Shown piece by piece: positions 33,512-43,930 of a stretch of DNA of 59,149 bases. The translations under genes and the position numbers were made by a program. The notes under the pieces are model-generated. The model saw only the letters and a program-made list of their open reading frames with translations, was not told where the DNA came from and made no database searches. Origin of the DNA: Iphinoe sp. HA4291-MV1 (lineage in GTDB: Bacteria > Cyanobacteriota > Cyanobacteriia > Cyanobacteriales > Nostocaceae); the NCBI GenBank assembly GCA_019359415.1, contig JAHHHH010000045.1, positions 1 to 59,149 of the forward strand, given 5' to 3'. How positions within the stretch are numbered: the stretch's first letter is position 1; each line of letters starts with the position of its first letter.

Positions 33512-36500
33512 ATGCCTAACTTCACTGTTACTAAAAATGTTTCACAAGCTGCAAGTGTCTTTGTTATTTGCCTTGGTTGTATCGTATTGATTGGCTGGAT
33601 ATTTGATATTGCCTTATTTAAGAGTATGCTGCCAGGACTGGTGACAATGAAAGTCAATGCAGCGATCGCTTTTTTATTATCTGGGGTGTCGCTTTGGTTT
33701 TTGTCAAGAAAGCAATGGGCAATGGGCAATGGGCAATGGGCAATGGGCAACGGGCAATGGGCAATGGGCAATGGGCAACGGGCAACGGGCAATGGGCAAT
33801 TCTCAATTCCCAATTACCAATTCCCATCTCCCTCATCTCTCTCATCCCCCTCATCTCCTTCACTCCTTATTGCCCAAGGGTGTGCGATCGCAGTTACCAC
33901 AATTGGACTACTGACATTATGTCAATACCTCTTTGGGTGGGATTTAGGAATTGACGAACTGCTGTTTCGTGACTCACCGCAAGCTGTAGAAACGTCTCAT
34001 CCAGGTCGGATGGGGATAAATTCAGCCGTTAATTTTCTGCTATCGGGTTTGGCGCTGTGGTTGATGGGGCAGAAAACTCACCGCAGTTATTGGTTGGCTC
34101 AGAGTTTGAGCTTGATTGTGGCTTTGATTTCTTTGCAAGCATTTGTTGGCTATGCCTATGGGGTGAAAAATTTTTACAGGTTCGGCGTTTATACTACCTC
34201 AATGGCGTTACATGCAGCACTAGCATTTGGGGTGCTGTGTTTGGGAGTGTTATACACCCATCCTGATCGCGGATTCATGCAAACGATTACTAGTGAACTC
34301 AATGGTGGCGCGATCGCTCGTAGGCTCATACCAAATGTGATCGTGCTCCCCCTCATTTTCGGCTGGTTGATTCTTTTTGGGCAAAGGGCGAAATTATACG
34401 ACTCCGCCTTTAGCATCTCGCTGCTCGTAGTGTCGCTGGATGTCATGTTTTTGATGCTAATTTGGCGTAATGCATGGTTTATTAACCACGTGGATAGCGA
34501 TCGCAAAAAGGTTTTGCAGATGCTAAAGCAGCAAACTGCGACGTTACAAGAGCAAGCCGAACTGTTGGAGTTGACGTATGAGGCAATCTTTGTCCGTGAT
34601 GCCCAAAATGTCATTACCTACTGGAACCGAGGGGCAGAGGAAATGTATGGCTACTCAAAAGTAGAAGCCATAGGACAGGTGAGCCATAGACTTTTACAAA
34701 CCCAATTATCAGAAGGTGTTGAAAACCTCGATACTACGCTGCTGCAAACAGAGTGTTGGCAGGGTGAACTAATTCACACTCGCAAAGACGGGAGGCAAAT
34801 TGTCGTAGAAAGCCGTCAGGTGACAATTCACAACTCGCAGGGTGAACTTACTGGATTTTTGGAAGTCAACCGCGATATCACTAGACGCAAGCAAGTTGAA
34901 GAAGCACGACGTCAAAGTGAAGCACGATTGAGGCTATTTGTCAACTCAGAGATCATTGGCATTGTCATTGGCGATGTGTATGGGGGACTCAGTGAGGTCA
35001 ATGATGCCTACCTCCACATTATTGGTTATACGCGTAAAGATTTCCTACAAGGTCGAGTGCGCTGGACTGATATAACTCCAAGGGAGCATCTACCGTTAGA
35101 TGAAGCAGCGATCGCGCAAGCGAAGGTCAAGGGAGTATGCACTCCTTACGAAAAAGAATATATCCGCAAAAACGGCTCTCGTGTTCCGGTGTTAGTTGGC
35201 TTTGCCCTCATTGGGAAGCAACAGGAAGAAGCGATCGCCTTCATTTTAGATATTAGCGAACGCAAGCGAGCCGAAGCAGAACGCGATCGCTTCTTTACAC
35301 TATCGGTCGATATGCTCTGCATCACCGGATTGGATGGTTACTTCAAGCGTGTCAATCCGGCTTTTGAGAGAATTCTCGGCTACACTCAAGCAGAACTACT
35401 CACCACACCATTTATTGAGTTTGTACATCCAGAAGATCGAGCAAAAACTTTGGCAGAAGTGGAGAAGCTCGCAGCGGGAGCCGTGACACTCAATTTCGAG
35501 AACCGCTACCGCTGCAAAGATGATTCCTACAAATGGCTAGTCTGGAATGCTGCTCCTGATGTTGAGTTGGGGTTGCTGTATGCGGTTGCCCATGATATCA
35601 CTGAGCACAAACAGATAGAGCAGACGCTGCAAGAGGCGGCAGAAGCTTTGCGAATTAGTAGAGAACGTCTGGATTTGGTCATTCAGGAAGTAGAAGTCGG
35701 TTTGTGGTACTGTGACTTACCGCTGGACAAACTCATTTGGAATGACCAGTGCAAAGCGCATTTTGGTCTACCACCCGATGCCGATGTGACTATTGATTTA
35801 TTTTATCAACTCCTACATGATGATGACCGCGAACCCACACGCCAAGCAGTTCAGCACGCTATTGAGCAGGCGATCGGTTATGACGTGGACTACCGCACAG
35901 TTGCCCCAGATGGACACATACGCTGGATTCGGGCAATTGGACGCGCTTTCTGTGATGCGGCTGGCATACCAAAGCGCTTTGACGGCATTACGATCGACAT
36001 TAGCGATCGCAAACGAGCCGAAGCTGTCCTTATTGAAAGCGAGCAACGCTTTCGCTATGTCACTGATACTGCTCCGATGATGGTTTGGATGTCTGGTACA
36101 GATCGGCACTGTACTTACTTTAATAAACCTTGGTTGGATTTTACCGGACGGACGATGGAGCAGGAACTAGGCAATGGTTGGGCAGAAGGTGTGCATCCTA
36201 ATGATTTACCGTGTTGTCTAGAAACTTACATCAATTCTTTTGATACCCGCCAATATTTTCAAATGGAATATCGCCTGCGACAATTTGATGGAGAATATCG
36301 TTGGATTTTAAATATTGGCGTGCCTCGGTTTACTTCAGAAGGAGAATTTCTGGGTTACATCGGCTCTTGTGTAGATATTGAAGACCGCAAGCAAGGCGAA
36401 GCTCAAATTCAACATAGCAACGAAACTTTGGAAGAACGGGTCAAACAGCGCACAGCTCAACTAGAAGCTGCTAACCGAGAGCTAGAATCCTTTTCTTACT

Positions 36501-37168
36501 CTGTCTCTCATGACTTACGGGCACCATTGCGCCACATCACCGGATTCGTTGACCTGCTGCAAAAACGTCTTTTATCAACAGGGTTGGATGACACCAGTAG
36601 ACGATACCTCAACATTATTACCGAAGCGACCAAACAAGCGGGTAAATTAATTGATGATTTGTTAACTTTCTCCCGTGTGGGGCGCTCTGAAATACGCCAT
36701 ACCACCGTTGACATGAATCTATTGGTGCGGGAAGTGCAACGCGATCTCGAACTAGAAACCAAAAATCGTCAGGTTTCTTGGCAAATAGAATCCTTGCTTC
36801 AGATACATGGCGATCCCTCCATGTTGCGGCTAGTTCTGCGCAACCTACTGGAGAATGCCCTCAAATATAGCAAAACTCGTTCCATAACAAAAATTACCGT
36901 AGGCAGTATCAGCAGTGATCAAGAAGTGGTATTCTTCGTGCGAGATAACGGCATTGGTTTTGATATGAAATATGTTGATAAATTATTTGGCGTTTTTCAA
37001 CGACTACATAGCGACCCACAATTTGAAGGCACGGGTGTAGGATTGGCAAATGTCCAACGCATTATTCACCGTCATGGCGGACGCGTTTGGGCAGAAGGTG
37101 AAATAGACAATGGAGCGACTTTTTATTTTTCGCTACCAAGGGGGTCTGGAGTGAAAAGTGGAGAGTAG
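33512..37168 (+). CDS. Membrane-anchored sensor histidine kinase with five PAS domains
   Basis: A 1218-residue sensor. The N-terminal 340 residues hold about seven membrane helices (for example [15 protein letters not shown] and [18 protein letters not shown]), a MASE-like input region. Five PAS domains follow between about 345 and 960, each ending in a DIxxRK-type motif. A phytochrome-class HisKA domain has His near 1000 in [16 protein letters not shown], then a HATPase with DNGIGFD and [18 protein letters not shown]. The signal is unknown. Residues 68-95 are encoded by twelve CAATGGG-type heptamers that fill a loop between membrane helices. An Rcp1-like response regulator starts 10 bp downstream, so the two form a kinase/regulator pair. 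Confidence 0.94.
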   Translation: MPNFTVTKNVSQAASVFVICLGCIVLIGWIFDIALFKSMLPGLVTMKVNAAIAFLLSGVSLWFLSRKQWAMGNGQWAMGNGQWAMGNGQRATGNGQFSIPNYQFPSPSSLSSPSSPSLLIAQGCAIAVTTIGLLTLCQYLFGWDLGIDELLFRDSPQAVETSHPGRMGINSAVNFLLSGLALWLMGQKTHRSYWLAQSLSLIVALISLQAFVGYAYGVKNFYRFGVYTTSMALHAALAFGVLCLGVLYTHPDRGFMQTITSELNGGAIARRLIPNVIVLPLIFGWLILFGQRAKLYDSAFSISLLVVSLDVMFLMLIWRNAWFINHVDSDRKKVLQMLKQQTATLQEQAELLELTYEAIFVRDAQNVITYWNRGAEEMYGYSKVEAIGQVSHRLLQTQLSEGVENLDTTLLQTECWQGELIHTRKDGRQIVVESRQVTIHNSQGELTGFLEVNRDITRRKQVEEARRQSEARLRLFVNSEIIGIVIGDVYGGLSEVNDAYLHIIGYTRKDFLQGRVRWTDITPREHLPLDEAAIAQAKVKGVCTPYEKEYIRKNGSRVPVLVGFALIGKQQEEAIAFILDISERKRAEAERDRFFTLSVDMLCITGLDGYFKRVNPAFERILGYTQAELLTTPFIEFVHPEDRAKTLAEVEKLAAGAVTLNFENRYRCKDDSYKWLVWNAAPDVELGLLYAVAHDITEHKQIEQTLQEAAEALRISRERLDLVIQEVEVGLWYCDLPLDKLIWNDQCKAHFGLPPDADVTIDLFYQLLHDDDREPTRQAVQHAIEQAIGYDVDYRTVAPDGHIRWIRAIGRAFCDAAGIPKRFDGITIDISDRKRAEAVLIESEQRFRYVTDTAPMMVWMSGTDRHCTYFNKPWLDFTGRTMEQELGNGWAEGVHPNDLPCCLETYINSFDTRQYFQMEYRLRQFDGEYRWILNIGVPRFTSEGEFLGYIGSCVDIEDRKQGEAQIQHSNETLEERVKQRTAQLEAANRELESFSYSVSHDLRAPLRHITGFVDLLQKRLLSTGLDDTSRRYLNIITEATKQAGKLIDDLLTFSRVGRSEIRHTTVDMNLLVREVQRDLELETKNRQVSWQIESLLQIHGDPSMLRLVLRNLLENALKYSKTRSITKITVGSISSDQEVVFFVRDNGIGFDMKYVDKLFGVFQRLHSDPQFEGTGVGLANVQRIIHRHGGRVWAEGEIDNGATFYFSLPRGSGVKSGE
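33713..33796. repeat. Twelve tandem CAATGGG/CAACGGG heptamers inside a kinase gene
   Basis: Twelve 7-bp units run without a break: units 1-5, 7-9 and 12 are CAATGGG, units 6, 10 and 11 are CAACGGG. The 84 bp equal 28 codons, so the frame is kept, and three heptamers encode one QWAMGNG unit (residues 68-95). CAATTCTCAATTCCCAATT and a pyrimidine-rich tract follow to about 33870. Confidence 0.95.
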
Positions 37169-37178
37169 AGAGTATACG

Positions 37179-37655
37179 ATGGAACTAAAGCGCATTCTCC
37201 TAGTTGAAGACAGCATTAACGATGTTGAGTTAATCCTGACTTCACTGGCAGAAAACCATCTGGGCAATGAAGTCGTTGTCGTTCGTGACGGTGAAGAAGC
37301 ATTGGATTACCTCTATCGTCGAGGCATGTATCGTTTGCGCCGTGAGGGTCATCCCGTCGTGGTGCTACTTGATCTGAAGTTACCAAAAGTTGATGGGATA
37401 GAAGTCCTGACGCAACTCAAAGCTAACCCAGAATTGCGAGTGGTGCCAGTTGTGGTGTTGACTTCTTCCCGAGAAGAGCAGGATCTCGCTCGCTGTTACG
37501 AACTTGGTACTAATGCTTATGTGGTCAAGCCAATCGATTTTCTTGAATTTGTTGAAGTTATCAAAGGTTTGGGATTATTTTGGGCAATAATTAATGAACC
37601 CCCTCCCGGTTCCATACCTCCGGCACGCAGTAGTCAAGGAGTCGCAGGAATATAG
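37179..37655 (+). CDS. Rcp1-like single-domain response regulator
   Basis: A 158-residue CheY-like receiver. I start at the ATG at 37179 (MELKRILLVED); an alternative in-frame start at 37158 overlaps the kinase gene. The acidic pocket is VEDSINDVEL, the phosphoacceptor lies in VLLDLKLPKVDGIEVL, and the conserved threonine/lysine pair is TSSREE and VVKPIDF. The insertion around YLYRRGMYRLRREG is characteristic of the Rcp1 group, which pairs with phytochrome-class kinases. It sits between two kinase genes, starting 10 bp after one and ending 2 bp before the other, so it probably takes phosphate from the upstream kinase. Confidence 0.95.
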   Translation: MELKRILLVEDSINDVELILTSLAENHLGNEVVVVRDGEEALDYLYRRGMYRLRREGHPVVVLLDLKLPKVDGIEVLTQLKANPELRVVPVVVLTSSREEQDLARCYELGTNAYVVKPIDFLEFVEVIKGLGLFWAIINEPPPGSIPPARSSQGVAGI

Positions 37656-37657
37656 CC

Positions 37658-39949
37658 ATGTCAGGTCTAAGGTTTCTCTTGCTGGAAGATAATTTGCTGG
37701 ATGCAGAACTCATCCATGCTCTGTTAACTGAAGGTGGTATTGCCTGTGAACAGGTGCAGGTGAAAACGCAAGCGGAATTCCAGACAGCGTTAGAGCAAAA
37801 TTGCTTTGACCTGATTCTTTCAGATTACGCCTTGCCTGAATTTGATGGTATTACGGCTCTAGATATGGCACAGCATCACTGTCCGGATACTCCCTTCATT
37901 TTTGTCACCGCAACAATGGGGGAGGAAGTCGCCATTGAAACCCTCAAAAGTGGTGCCATTGACTATGTGCTGAAGCAAAGATTAGAGCGTTTAGTGCCTT
38001 CGGTACGTCGTGCGCTACGCGAAGCCCGGTATCGACTCGCCTGCAAAATGGCAGAGGTAGAACTGTACCGTCGCGAGCAGGAGTTTAGAGCTTTAGCGGA
38101 AAACTCACCAGACGCGATCGCTCGCATTGATAGAGAACTCCGCTACTGCTACGTAAATCCCGCAACAGAAATAGCAACAGGGATACCATTAGAAAAGTGG
38201 ATTGGCAAAACCATTGCCGAAATGGGGTATCTAGAGGAACTTTCGACAACTTGGCAAGCGAGATTGCGCCAAGTGTTTGCTACAGGAATTGGCTGTTGGA
38301 TAGAGTTCGATGTTCCCTCACATAAGGGACGCATTTACTACCAAGCACGAATCGTGCCAGAATATACTCAAAATGGTTCTGTACAATCATTACTGAGCAT
38401 TGCTCGTGACGTGACGGAGTACAAACTGGCAGAACAAGCATTACAGAAAAGCGAGGCTCAGTTACGGCAACAGAAGGAAGAATTGGAACGGGCAAACCAA
38501 ATTAAGGATGAGTTTTTGGCAGTGCTTTCCCATGAATTGCGATCGCCACTCAATGCCATCCTAGGTTGGTCAAAAATACTACGTACCCGCAAATTGGATA
38601 CAACAACCTTAAGTCGTGCCTTGGAAACAATTGAGCGCAATGCCAAATTACAGACACAACTCATTGAAGATTTACTGGATGTATCGCGCATTATTCGTGG
38701 CAAATTGACTCTGCGCCCCTACCCAACAAATTTGATTCCAGCAATTGAAGCCGCAATAGATACAATGCGTCTAGCAGCTCAAGCCAAATCTATTGATTTG
38801 CAATTCATCATTGTAGACTCTGGATTGGAAACAGAGAACACAATAATAAGCAGACAAGAAGAAACAGGAGCAACACAGGGAGAGAGTGAAAAAGGGATGC
38901 AAACAACTCTTGTTCCCTCGCTCCCTGACTCCCTCACTCTCCCCATTCCCCAACCCCAGTCGCCACCCTCATGGGAAATCCTGAGCCAGCCATCTAAAAT
39001 TCAAGAGCAAAAATTCTACGTTTTAGGCGATCCGAGCCGATTACAGCAAATCGTCTGGAATCTTCTTTCTAACGCTATCAAGTTTACCCCACAGGGAGGA
39101 CGGATAGAAGTGCTGGTTGAAAGAGTTGGGGGAGATGAGGAAGCAGAAGAGGATAAGGGGACATGGGGCAAAGGGCAAGGGGCAAAGGGCAAGGGGCAAT
39201 GCTCGATTCCTAGTTCTCAATGCCCAATGCCCAATGCCCAATTCCCAATTCCCACTTCCCACTCCTCGGAGTCTGTCAAAATTACGGTGAAAGACACAGG
39301 TATCGGTATACAATCAGATTTTATTCCTTACGTATTTGACTCTTTTCGTCAGGCGGATGGTTCTACCACTCGCACACAGGGGGGTTTGGGCTTGGGTTTG
39401 GCAATTGTACGTCACCTAGTAGAACTGCATGGTGGAACTGTCAGCGCAGAAAGTGCCGGAGAAGGAAAAGGCGCGACATTTACAGTACAATTGCCAGTCC
39501 TTGAGAATAGAGATAAGGAAAGAGGGAAAGGAAAAGATAGGAGAAAAAATTCTTCTAACCCATCATCTCCATTAGAAGGAGTGCACATCTTGGTGGTAGA
39601 TGATGATGCTGACTCACGAGATTTTTTGGTATTCGCTTTAGAGGATTTTGGAGCGAATGCCACTGCTGTCACCAGTGCTTCTTCAGCCCTAGAGATTCTG
39701 ATGACATTCAAACCAGATATACTCATCAGTGATATTGGTATGCCTGAGCAAGATGGCTATAGCTTGATTCGCCAGGTGAGAGAATTACCCAGCGAAGAGG
39801 GAGGACAAATTCCGGCGATCGCCCTTACAGCATATGCTGGAGAAAGGGACCGTCAAGAAGCGATCGCAGCTGGTTTTCAAAGACATCTCTCTAAGCCTGT
39901 GACGCCAGAACAACTCGTGAATGTCATTGCGGAACTTGTGCGTGATTGA
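37658..39949 (+). CDS. Hybrid histidine kinase: REC-PAS-HisKA-HATPase-REC, with repeat-derived insertions
   Basis: A 763-residue hybrid kinase. The receiver at 5-120 (LLLEDNLLDAELI, acceptor in LILSDYALPEFDG) is followed by a PAS domain (about 145-260), a HisKA domain with SHELRSPLNAILGW near 290, a HATPase domain (GLGLGLAIVRHLVELHGG) and a C-terminal receiver (LVVDDDADSRDF, acceptor in ISDIGMPEQDGYS). Compared with the kinase at 29329, two extra low-complexity segments break the kinase core: about 60 residues encoded near 38823-39011, and about 45 residues encoded near 39130-39272. The second is built from a GGGCAA/CCCAAT repeat. It starts 2 bp after the response regulator. Confidence 0.93.
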   Translation: MSGLRFLLLEDNLLDAELIHALLTEGGIACEQVQVKTQAEFQTALEQNCFDLILSDYALPEFDGITALDMAQHHCPDTPFIFVTATMGEEVAIETLKSGAIDYVLKQRLERLVPSVRRALREARYRLACKMAEVELYRREQEFRALAENSPDAIARIDRELRYCYVNPATEIATGIPLEKWIGKTIAEMGYLEELSTTWQARLRQVFATGIGCWIEFDVPSHKGRIYYQARIVPEYTQNGSVQSLLSIARDVTEYKLAEQALQKSEAQLRQQKEELERANQIKDEFLAVLSHELRSPLNAILGWSKILRTRKLDTTTLSRALETIERNAKLQTQLIEDLLDVSRIIRGKLTLRPYPTNLIPAIEAAIDTMRLAAQAKSIDLQFIIVDSGLETENTIISRQEETGATQGESEKGMQTTLVPSLPDSLTLPIPQPQSPPSWEILSQPSKIQEQKFYVLGDPSRLQQIVWNLLSNAIKFTPQGGRIEVLVERVGGDEEAEEDKGTWGKGQGAKGKGQCSIPSSQCPMPNAQFPIPTSHSSESVKITVKDTGIGIQSDFIPYVFDSFRQADGSTTRTQGGLGLGLAIVRHLVELHGGTVSAESAGEGKGATFTVQLPVLENRDKERGKGKDRRKNSSNPSSPLEGVHILVVDDDADSRDFLVFALEDFGANATAVTSASSALEILMTFKPDILISDIGMPEQDGYSLIRQVRELPSEEGGQIPAIALTAYAGERDRQEAIAAGFQRHLSKPVTPEQLVNVIAELVRD
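39161..39262. repeat. Composite GGGCAA / ATGCTCGATTCC / CCCAAT repeat inside a kinase gene
   Basis: The plus strand reads a run of GGGCAA-type units (39164-39199), the core ATGCTCGATTCC (39199-39210), then CCCAATG and CCCAATT units to about 39262. The same core between the same kinds of units occurs at 42382-42428. The insertion keeps the reading frame within the HATPase domain. Confidence 0.85.
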
Positions 39950-39979
39950 GCCAGCTATTAAACTTTATGAGGAAAAACA

Positions 39980-40633
39980 ATGGTCAGTAGCCTGAAAGAA
40001 CTGATTGAAGAACCAGGGCTAGCTCGTGCAAACGATCCAGAGGAGAGGTTCATTACCAGTGATATGAGTTGGCAGGACTATGAAGCGCTACTAGTCAGAC
40101 TAGAGGACAACTCTCATTATCGTGTCACTTACTTAGATGGAATATTAGAAATTGTGTCGCCCTCAATCAGGCATGAAAATATAAAAACGAATTTGGGTAT
40201 GCTACTAGAGCGTTTTTTCTATAGCAAACGCATTCGTTTTGTCCCTATGGGAAGCTCTACTTTTAAAAACAGAGCAAGAAAAGCTGGGGCGGAACCAGAT
40301 GAGTGTTACTGCATAGGAGAAGCGAAAAGTGTACCAGACTTAGCCATAGAAGTGATTATTACTAGCGGTAGCATAAGCAAACTGGAGGTTTACCGACGCT
40401 TAGGAGTCAGAGAGGTTTGGTTTTGGGAGAGATATCAATTTAAGCTGTACCACATCCGGGACAATTCCCAAACTGAACAAGCCACTGTTTACCCTGACAC
40501 CTATAGGTACGAACAAATAAAGTCAAGCGAGTTGTTACCACAGTTAGATATATCCCTGCTAGAACAATGCATCTCAATTTCCGACTCCATTCAAGCAGTT
40601 GATGAATTTGAGCAAGGCATCAATAAGGAATGA
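39980..40633 (+). CDS. Uma2-family PD-(D/E)XK endonuclease-like protein
   Basis: A 217-residue protein of the Uma2 family. The family start MSWQDYEALLVRLEDN, the YLDGILEIVSP strand pair, and the catalytic blocks AEPDECYCIGE, PDLAIEVI and KLEVYRRLGVREVWFWE are present. It differs strongly from the other Uma2 protein at 23421. GAGGA lies upstream of its ATG, 30 bp after the hybrid kinase. Co-direction with the kinases looks incidental. Role unknown. Confidence 0.9.
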   Translation: MVSSLKELIEEPGLARANDPEERFITSDMSWQDYEALLVRLEDNSHYRVTYLDGILEIVSPSIRHENIKTNLGMLLERFFYSKRIRFVPMGSSTFKNRARKAGAEPDECYCIGEAKSVPDLAIEVIITSGSISKLEVYRRLGVREVWFWERYQFKLYHIRDNSQTEQATVYPDTYRYEQIKSSELLPQLDISLLEQCISISDSIQAVDEFEQGINKE

Positions 40634-40782
40634 GTGCTACAAGACGCAGCAAAGGCGATCGCCAACGCCAACACCAAAAAACAAGCCAGGACTTACGCCG
40701 AAATAGTTAAACGCTTTCAAAAGCATAAAATGCATATTTTGAGCAATACTGGTACAAGAAGTTTTACACAGAATACAAGAGT

Positions 40783-42270
40783 ATGGAAATTCGTACGAAC
40801 GATACCCCCCTTCTAGAGTGGACGGGGGATGGTTTAGCAATTGGATTATTTGAAGATGCTGTAGAGTTGACTGGCGAGCTGGCAACTTTAGATGAAAAGT
40901 TTGCCGGTAGTATAAAAGAACTGATTGCTGAAGAAGAATTTAAAGGTAAACAAGGCAGCAGTATTGTTACACGAGTAGGTGCACTTAGCCCAGTTCGTAA
41001 AATTATATTAGTAGGTTTAGGGAAACCCGATACTCTAAAACTAGAAACCTTAAGGAGGGCAGCAGCTGTTGTTGCAAGGTCAGCTAAAAAGCAAAAGTGC
41101 AAAACTTTGGGAATCAGCCTGCCCATTTGGAACAACGAGCCAACGCAAACTGCACAAGCACTTGCTGAGGGAGTTCAATTAGCACTATACCAGGATAATC
41201 GCTTTAAATCTGAACCAGAAGATAAAGGACCACAAGTCGAACAAGTCGATTTACTGGGACTGGGTGGACAGGAAACAGCAATTAGCCGCGCTAATCAAAT
41301 TGCTTCTGGTGTATTCTTAGCACGGCAATTGGTCGCAGCTCCTGCGAACTCTGTGACACCAATTACTATGGCAGAAACTGCCGCCACAATTGCCTCCGAA
41401 CACGGTTTGCAAATAGAAATCCTAGAACAGGAAGACTGTGAAAAGTTGGGCATGGGAGCTTTTTTGGGAGTCGCAAAAGCTTCTGACTTGCCACCTAAAT
41501 TTATTCACCTAACTTACAAACCAGAAGGGACACCCAAACGTAAGCTAGCAATTATTGGTAAAGGTTTAACTTTCGACTCTGGTGGACTTAATATTAAAGG
41601 AGCTGGCAGCGGCATTGAAACTATGAAAATTGACATGGGTGGTGCTGCCGCTACTTTAGGTGCAGCGAAAGCTATTGGTCAACTCAAACCAGATGTCGAA
41701 GTTCATTTCATCTCCGCTGTTACTGAGAATATGATCAGCGGTCGTGCCATGCACCCAGGCGACATTCTAACTGCATCTAACGGTAAAACTATTGAAGTGA
41801 ATAATACCGATGCAGAAGGTCGTTTGACCTTGGCAGATGCCTTAGTATTTGCTGAGAAGCTAGGAGTAGATGCAATTGTTGATTTAGCCACCCTCACAGG
41901 TGCTTGTATCATTGCTTTGGGAGATGACATTGCTGGTTTGTTATCTCCCAATGATGCTTTAGCACAGCAGCTAGAGAAAGCTGCTGAAAGCTCAGGGGAA
42001 AAGATTTGGCGACTCCCAATGGAAGAAAAATACTTTGAAGGGCTAAAATCTGGTATCGCGGACATGAAGAATACAGGACCGCGTCCTGGCGGTTCCATCA
42101 CAGCTGCATTATTCCTCAAGCAGTTCGTTAAAGAAACTCCTTGGGCGCACCTAGATGTTGCTGGTCCGGTTTGGAAAGATAAGGAAGATGGTTACAACGG
42201 TTCTGGCGCTACTGGTTTTGGCGTTCGTACTTTGGTGAATTGGGTGCTGGAGTGCGCCCAACTATCATAA
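40783..42270 (+). CDS. pepA: Leucyl aminopeptidase, M17 family
   Basis: A 495-residue cytosolic metallopeptidase that removes N-terminal residues from peptides and works as a hexamer with two metal ions. The N-terminal macro-like domain spans about 1-170. The catalytic domain contains [15 protein letters not shown] with the active lysine, [10 protein letters not shown] with metal-binding aspartates, and the family signature NTDAEGRL near 341-348 with the second metal ligands. PepA proteins can also bind DNA in enterobacteria; this is not established here. The PucC gene follows after 173 bp, separated by a composite repeat. Confidence 0.97.
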   Translation: MEIRTNDTPLLEWTGDGLAIGLFEDAVELTGELATLDEKFAGSIKELIAEEEFKGKQGSSIVTRVGALSPVRKIILVGLGKPDTLKLETLRRAAAVVARSAKKQKCKTLGISLPIWNNEPTQTAQALAEGVQLALYQDNRFKSEPEDKGPQVEQVDLLGLGGQETAISRANQIASGVFLARQLVAAPANSVTPITMAETAATIASEHGLQIEILEQEDCEKLGMGAFLGVAKASDLPPKFIHLTYKPEGTPKRKLAIIGKGLTFDSGGLNIKGAGSGIETMKIDMGGAAATLGAAKAIGQLKPDVEVHFISAVTENMISGRAMHPGDILTASNGKTIEVNNTDAEGRLTLADALVFAEKLGVDAIVDLATLTGACIIALGDDIAGLLSPNDALAQQLEKAAESSGEKIWRLPMEEKYFEGLKSGIADMKNTGPRPGGSITAALFLKQFVKETPWAHLDVAGPVWKDKEDGYNGSGATGFGVRTLVNWVLECAQLS

Positions 42271-42381
42271 ACTTTCCCTATTTGGAACAACCATACTGGT
42301 GACTCAAGGGTAAAGAACTGCCCGTTCAGGCGGGGTGAGGTGTAATACCATTTCACGAAAAGCCTGATACAAAGGGGCATA

Positions 42382-42428
42382 GGCAATGGGCAAATGCTCG
42401 ATTCCCAATTCCCAATTCCCAATTCCCA
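42382..42428. repeat. Composite GGGCAA / ATGCTCGATTCC / CCCAATT repeat, intergenic copy
   Basis: GGCAATGGGCAA leads into the core ATGCTCGATTCC (42394-42405), followed by about three CCCAATT units. It lies 16 bp before the start of the PucC gene. The layout matches the copy in the kinase gene at 39161. Confidence 0.85.
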
Positions 42429-42443
42429 GTGAGAAAGTAGCCT

Positions 42444-43865
42444 ATGGCAAGCGGCGATTTATTTGATTCTCAAAAAAATTCTCTGACGACACCAAAGGTC
42501 AATGTGCTGACCATGTTTCGGCTTGGCTTATTTCAGATGGGGCTGAGTATGATGTCTATCCTGACTCTGGCGGTGCTTAACAGAGTCATGATTCAGGAAA
42601 TAGCTATTCCGGCAACATTGGTAGCGGTAGTGCTGGCAATACCGTTATTTGTTGCTCCTTCTCGCGTTTGGTTTGGTCAAATGTCTGACGCCAAGCCAAT
42701 ATGGGGTTATCACCGCACAGCTTATGTCTGGGTGGGAGCAGCGGTATTTGCTGTCGCCTCATTTTTAGCTGTGCAGGTGTTGTGGCAACTGGACATTGTA
42801 GTTAATAATGTTGGTAGCTGGGCATGGACCACCCAAACAATTGGCTGGACTGCACTTCTGAGCTTAGTATTTGCTTTATACGGTCTAGCAATTTCTGCGA
42901 GTGGTACTGCCTTTGGCGCTTTATTGGTTGATGTTTCTGAAGAAAATAACCGTTCCAAAGTTGTCGGTGTTGTTTGGTCGATGCTGATGGTGGGGATTAT
43001 TGTTGGAGCAATTATCAGTGCCAGCTTGCTCAAGCAATCAACTCCCAATACATTACAAGCATCAGTTAACAGATTGTTTATTGTCGTTCCGGCAATTGTC
43101 TTTGGGTTGGCGATAGTGGGAACCTTTGGTGTGGAGAAAAAGTATTCTCAGTACTCCACCCGTTCCACACTCGTCAATCGGGAAGATAGTATTACCCTTA
43201 ACAAGGCTTGGCAAATATTAACAGCTAGTCCCCAAACAGGTGTATTTTTCACCTTTTTAGTGGTGATGACATTGGGCTTGTTTATGCAAGATCCAATTTT
43301 AGAACCGTATGCGGGTCAGGTATTTCGGATGCCTTTGGCTGAAAGCACTAAACTGAATATTTTTTACGGTATAGGTATACTGATTGCCTACGGTGTAGCG
43401 GGCTTTTTGATTGTACCGCGTTTGGGTAAGCGCAAAACAGCACGCCTTGGGTGTATATTAGTGGCATTGTGTGCGGTATTACTTGGGATATCAGGATTTT
43501 CCGCTAATCCAGCGTTGCTCAAGCTAGCTTTGCTGTTGTTCGGTTTAGCAACTGGTGTCCTAACGACTGCTGCAGTTACTTTAATGCTAGATCTTACAGC
43601 GGCTGAAACCGCAGGCACGTTTATTGGTGCTTGGGGATTAGCACAAGCGATATCGAGAGGACTAGCTGTGGTTGCAGGTGGTGCTGTTTTAGATGTCAGT
43701 CGCAAGCTGCTACCCAACCTGGTGCTAGCCTATGGACTGGTGTTTGCCCTAGAAGCAGCACTCCTGCTGCTGGCAATTTGGTTTCTAAATCGGGTAAATG
43801 TGAGAGAATTTCAGACAAATGCCAAGTACGCGATCGCATCTATTTTGGAGAGCGATTTAGATTAG
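42444..43865 (+). CDS. PucC/BCD-family MFS transporter
   Basis: A 473-residue integral membrane protein with about twelve helices. The start MASGDLFDSQKNSLTTPKVNVLTMFRLGLFQMGLSMM and the VAPSRVWFGQMSDAKPIWGYHRTAYVWVGA block are diagnostic for the PucC/bch2 group. In purple bacteria PucC is needed for light-harvesting complex assembly. In cyanobacteria the family is linked to chlorophyll or pigment-protein handling, without a proven transport substrate. Several paralogues are usual, and I cannot tell which this is. A low-complexity CTTTGCGCCTTTGCGTCTTTGCGC string separates it from the next gene. Confidence 0.92.
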   Translation: MASGDLFDSQKNSLTTPKVNVLTMFRLGLFQMGLSMMSILTLAVLNRVMIQEIAIPATLVAVVLAIPLFVAPSRVWFGQMSDAKPIWGYHRTAYVWVGAAVFAVASFLAVQVLWQLDIVVNNVGSWAWTTQTIGWTALLSLVFALYGLAISASGTAFGALLVDVSEENNRSKVVGVVWSMLMVGIIVGAIISASLLKQSTPNTLQASVNRLFIVVPAIVFGLAIVGTFGVEKKYSQYSTRSTLVNREDSITLNKAWQILTASPQTGVFFTFLVVMTLGLFMQDPILEPYAGQVFRMPLAESTKLNIFYGIGILIAYGVAGFLIVPRLGKRKTARLGCILVALCAVLLGISGFSANPALLKLALLLFGLATGVLTTAAVTLMLDLTAAETAGTFIGAWGLAQAISRGLAVVAGGAVLDVSRKLLPNLVLAYGLVFALEAALLLLAIWFLNRVNVREFQTNAKYAIASILESDLD

Positions 43866-43930
43866 CATTGTTTCTCGCAAAGACACCAAAAACTCTTTGC
43901 GCCTTTGCGTCTTTGCGCAAAAATAAAACT

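Noticed and set aside
33713-33796. Regular short repeats resembling a CRISPR array
   Set aside because: The units are contiguous 7-bp heptamers without spacers inside an open frame, so they are a tandem repeat and not CRISPR.
34189-34614. 141-codon open frame antisense to the five-PAS kinase
   Set aside because: It lies wholly within the kinase frame across membrane and linker segments and has no independent coding signal.
40634-40816. 60-codon open frame between the Uma2 gene and pepA
   Set aside because: It starts directly after the Uma2 stop codon, lacks a ribosome site and runs into pepA. It contains HIP1-rich sequence and no protein pattern.
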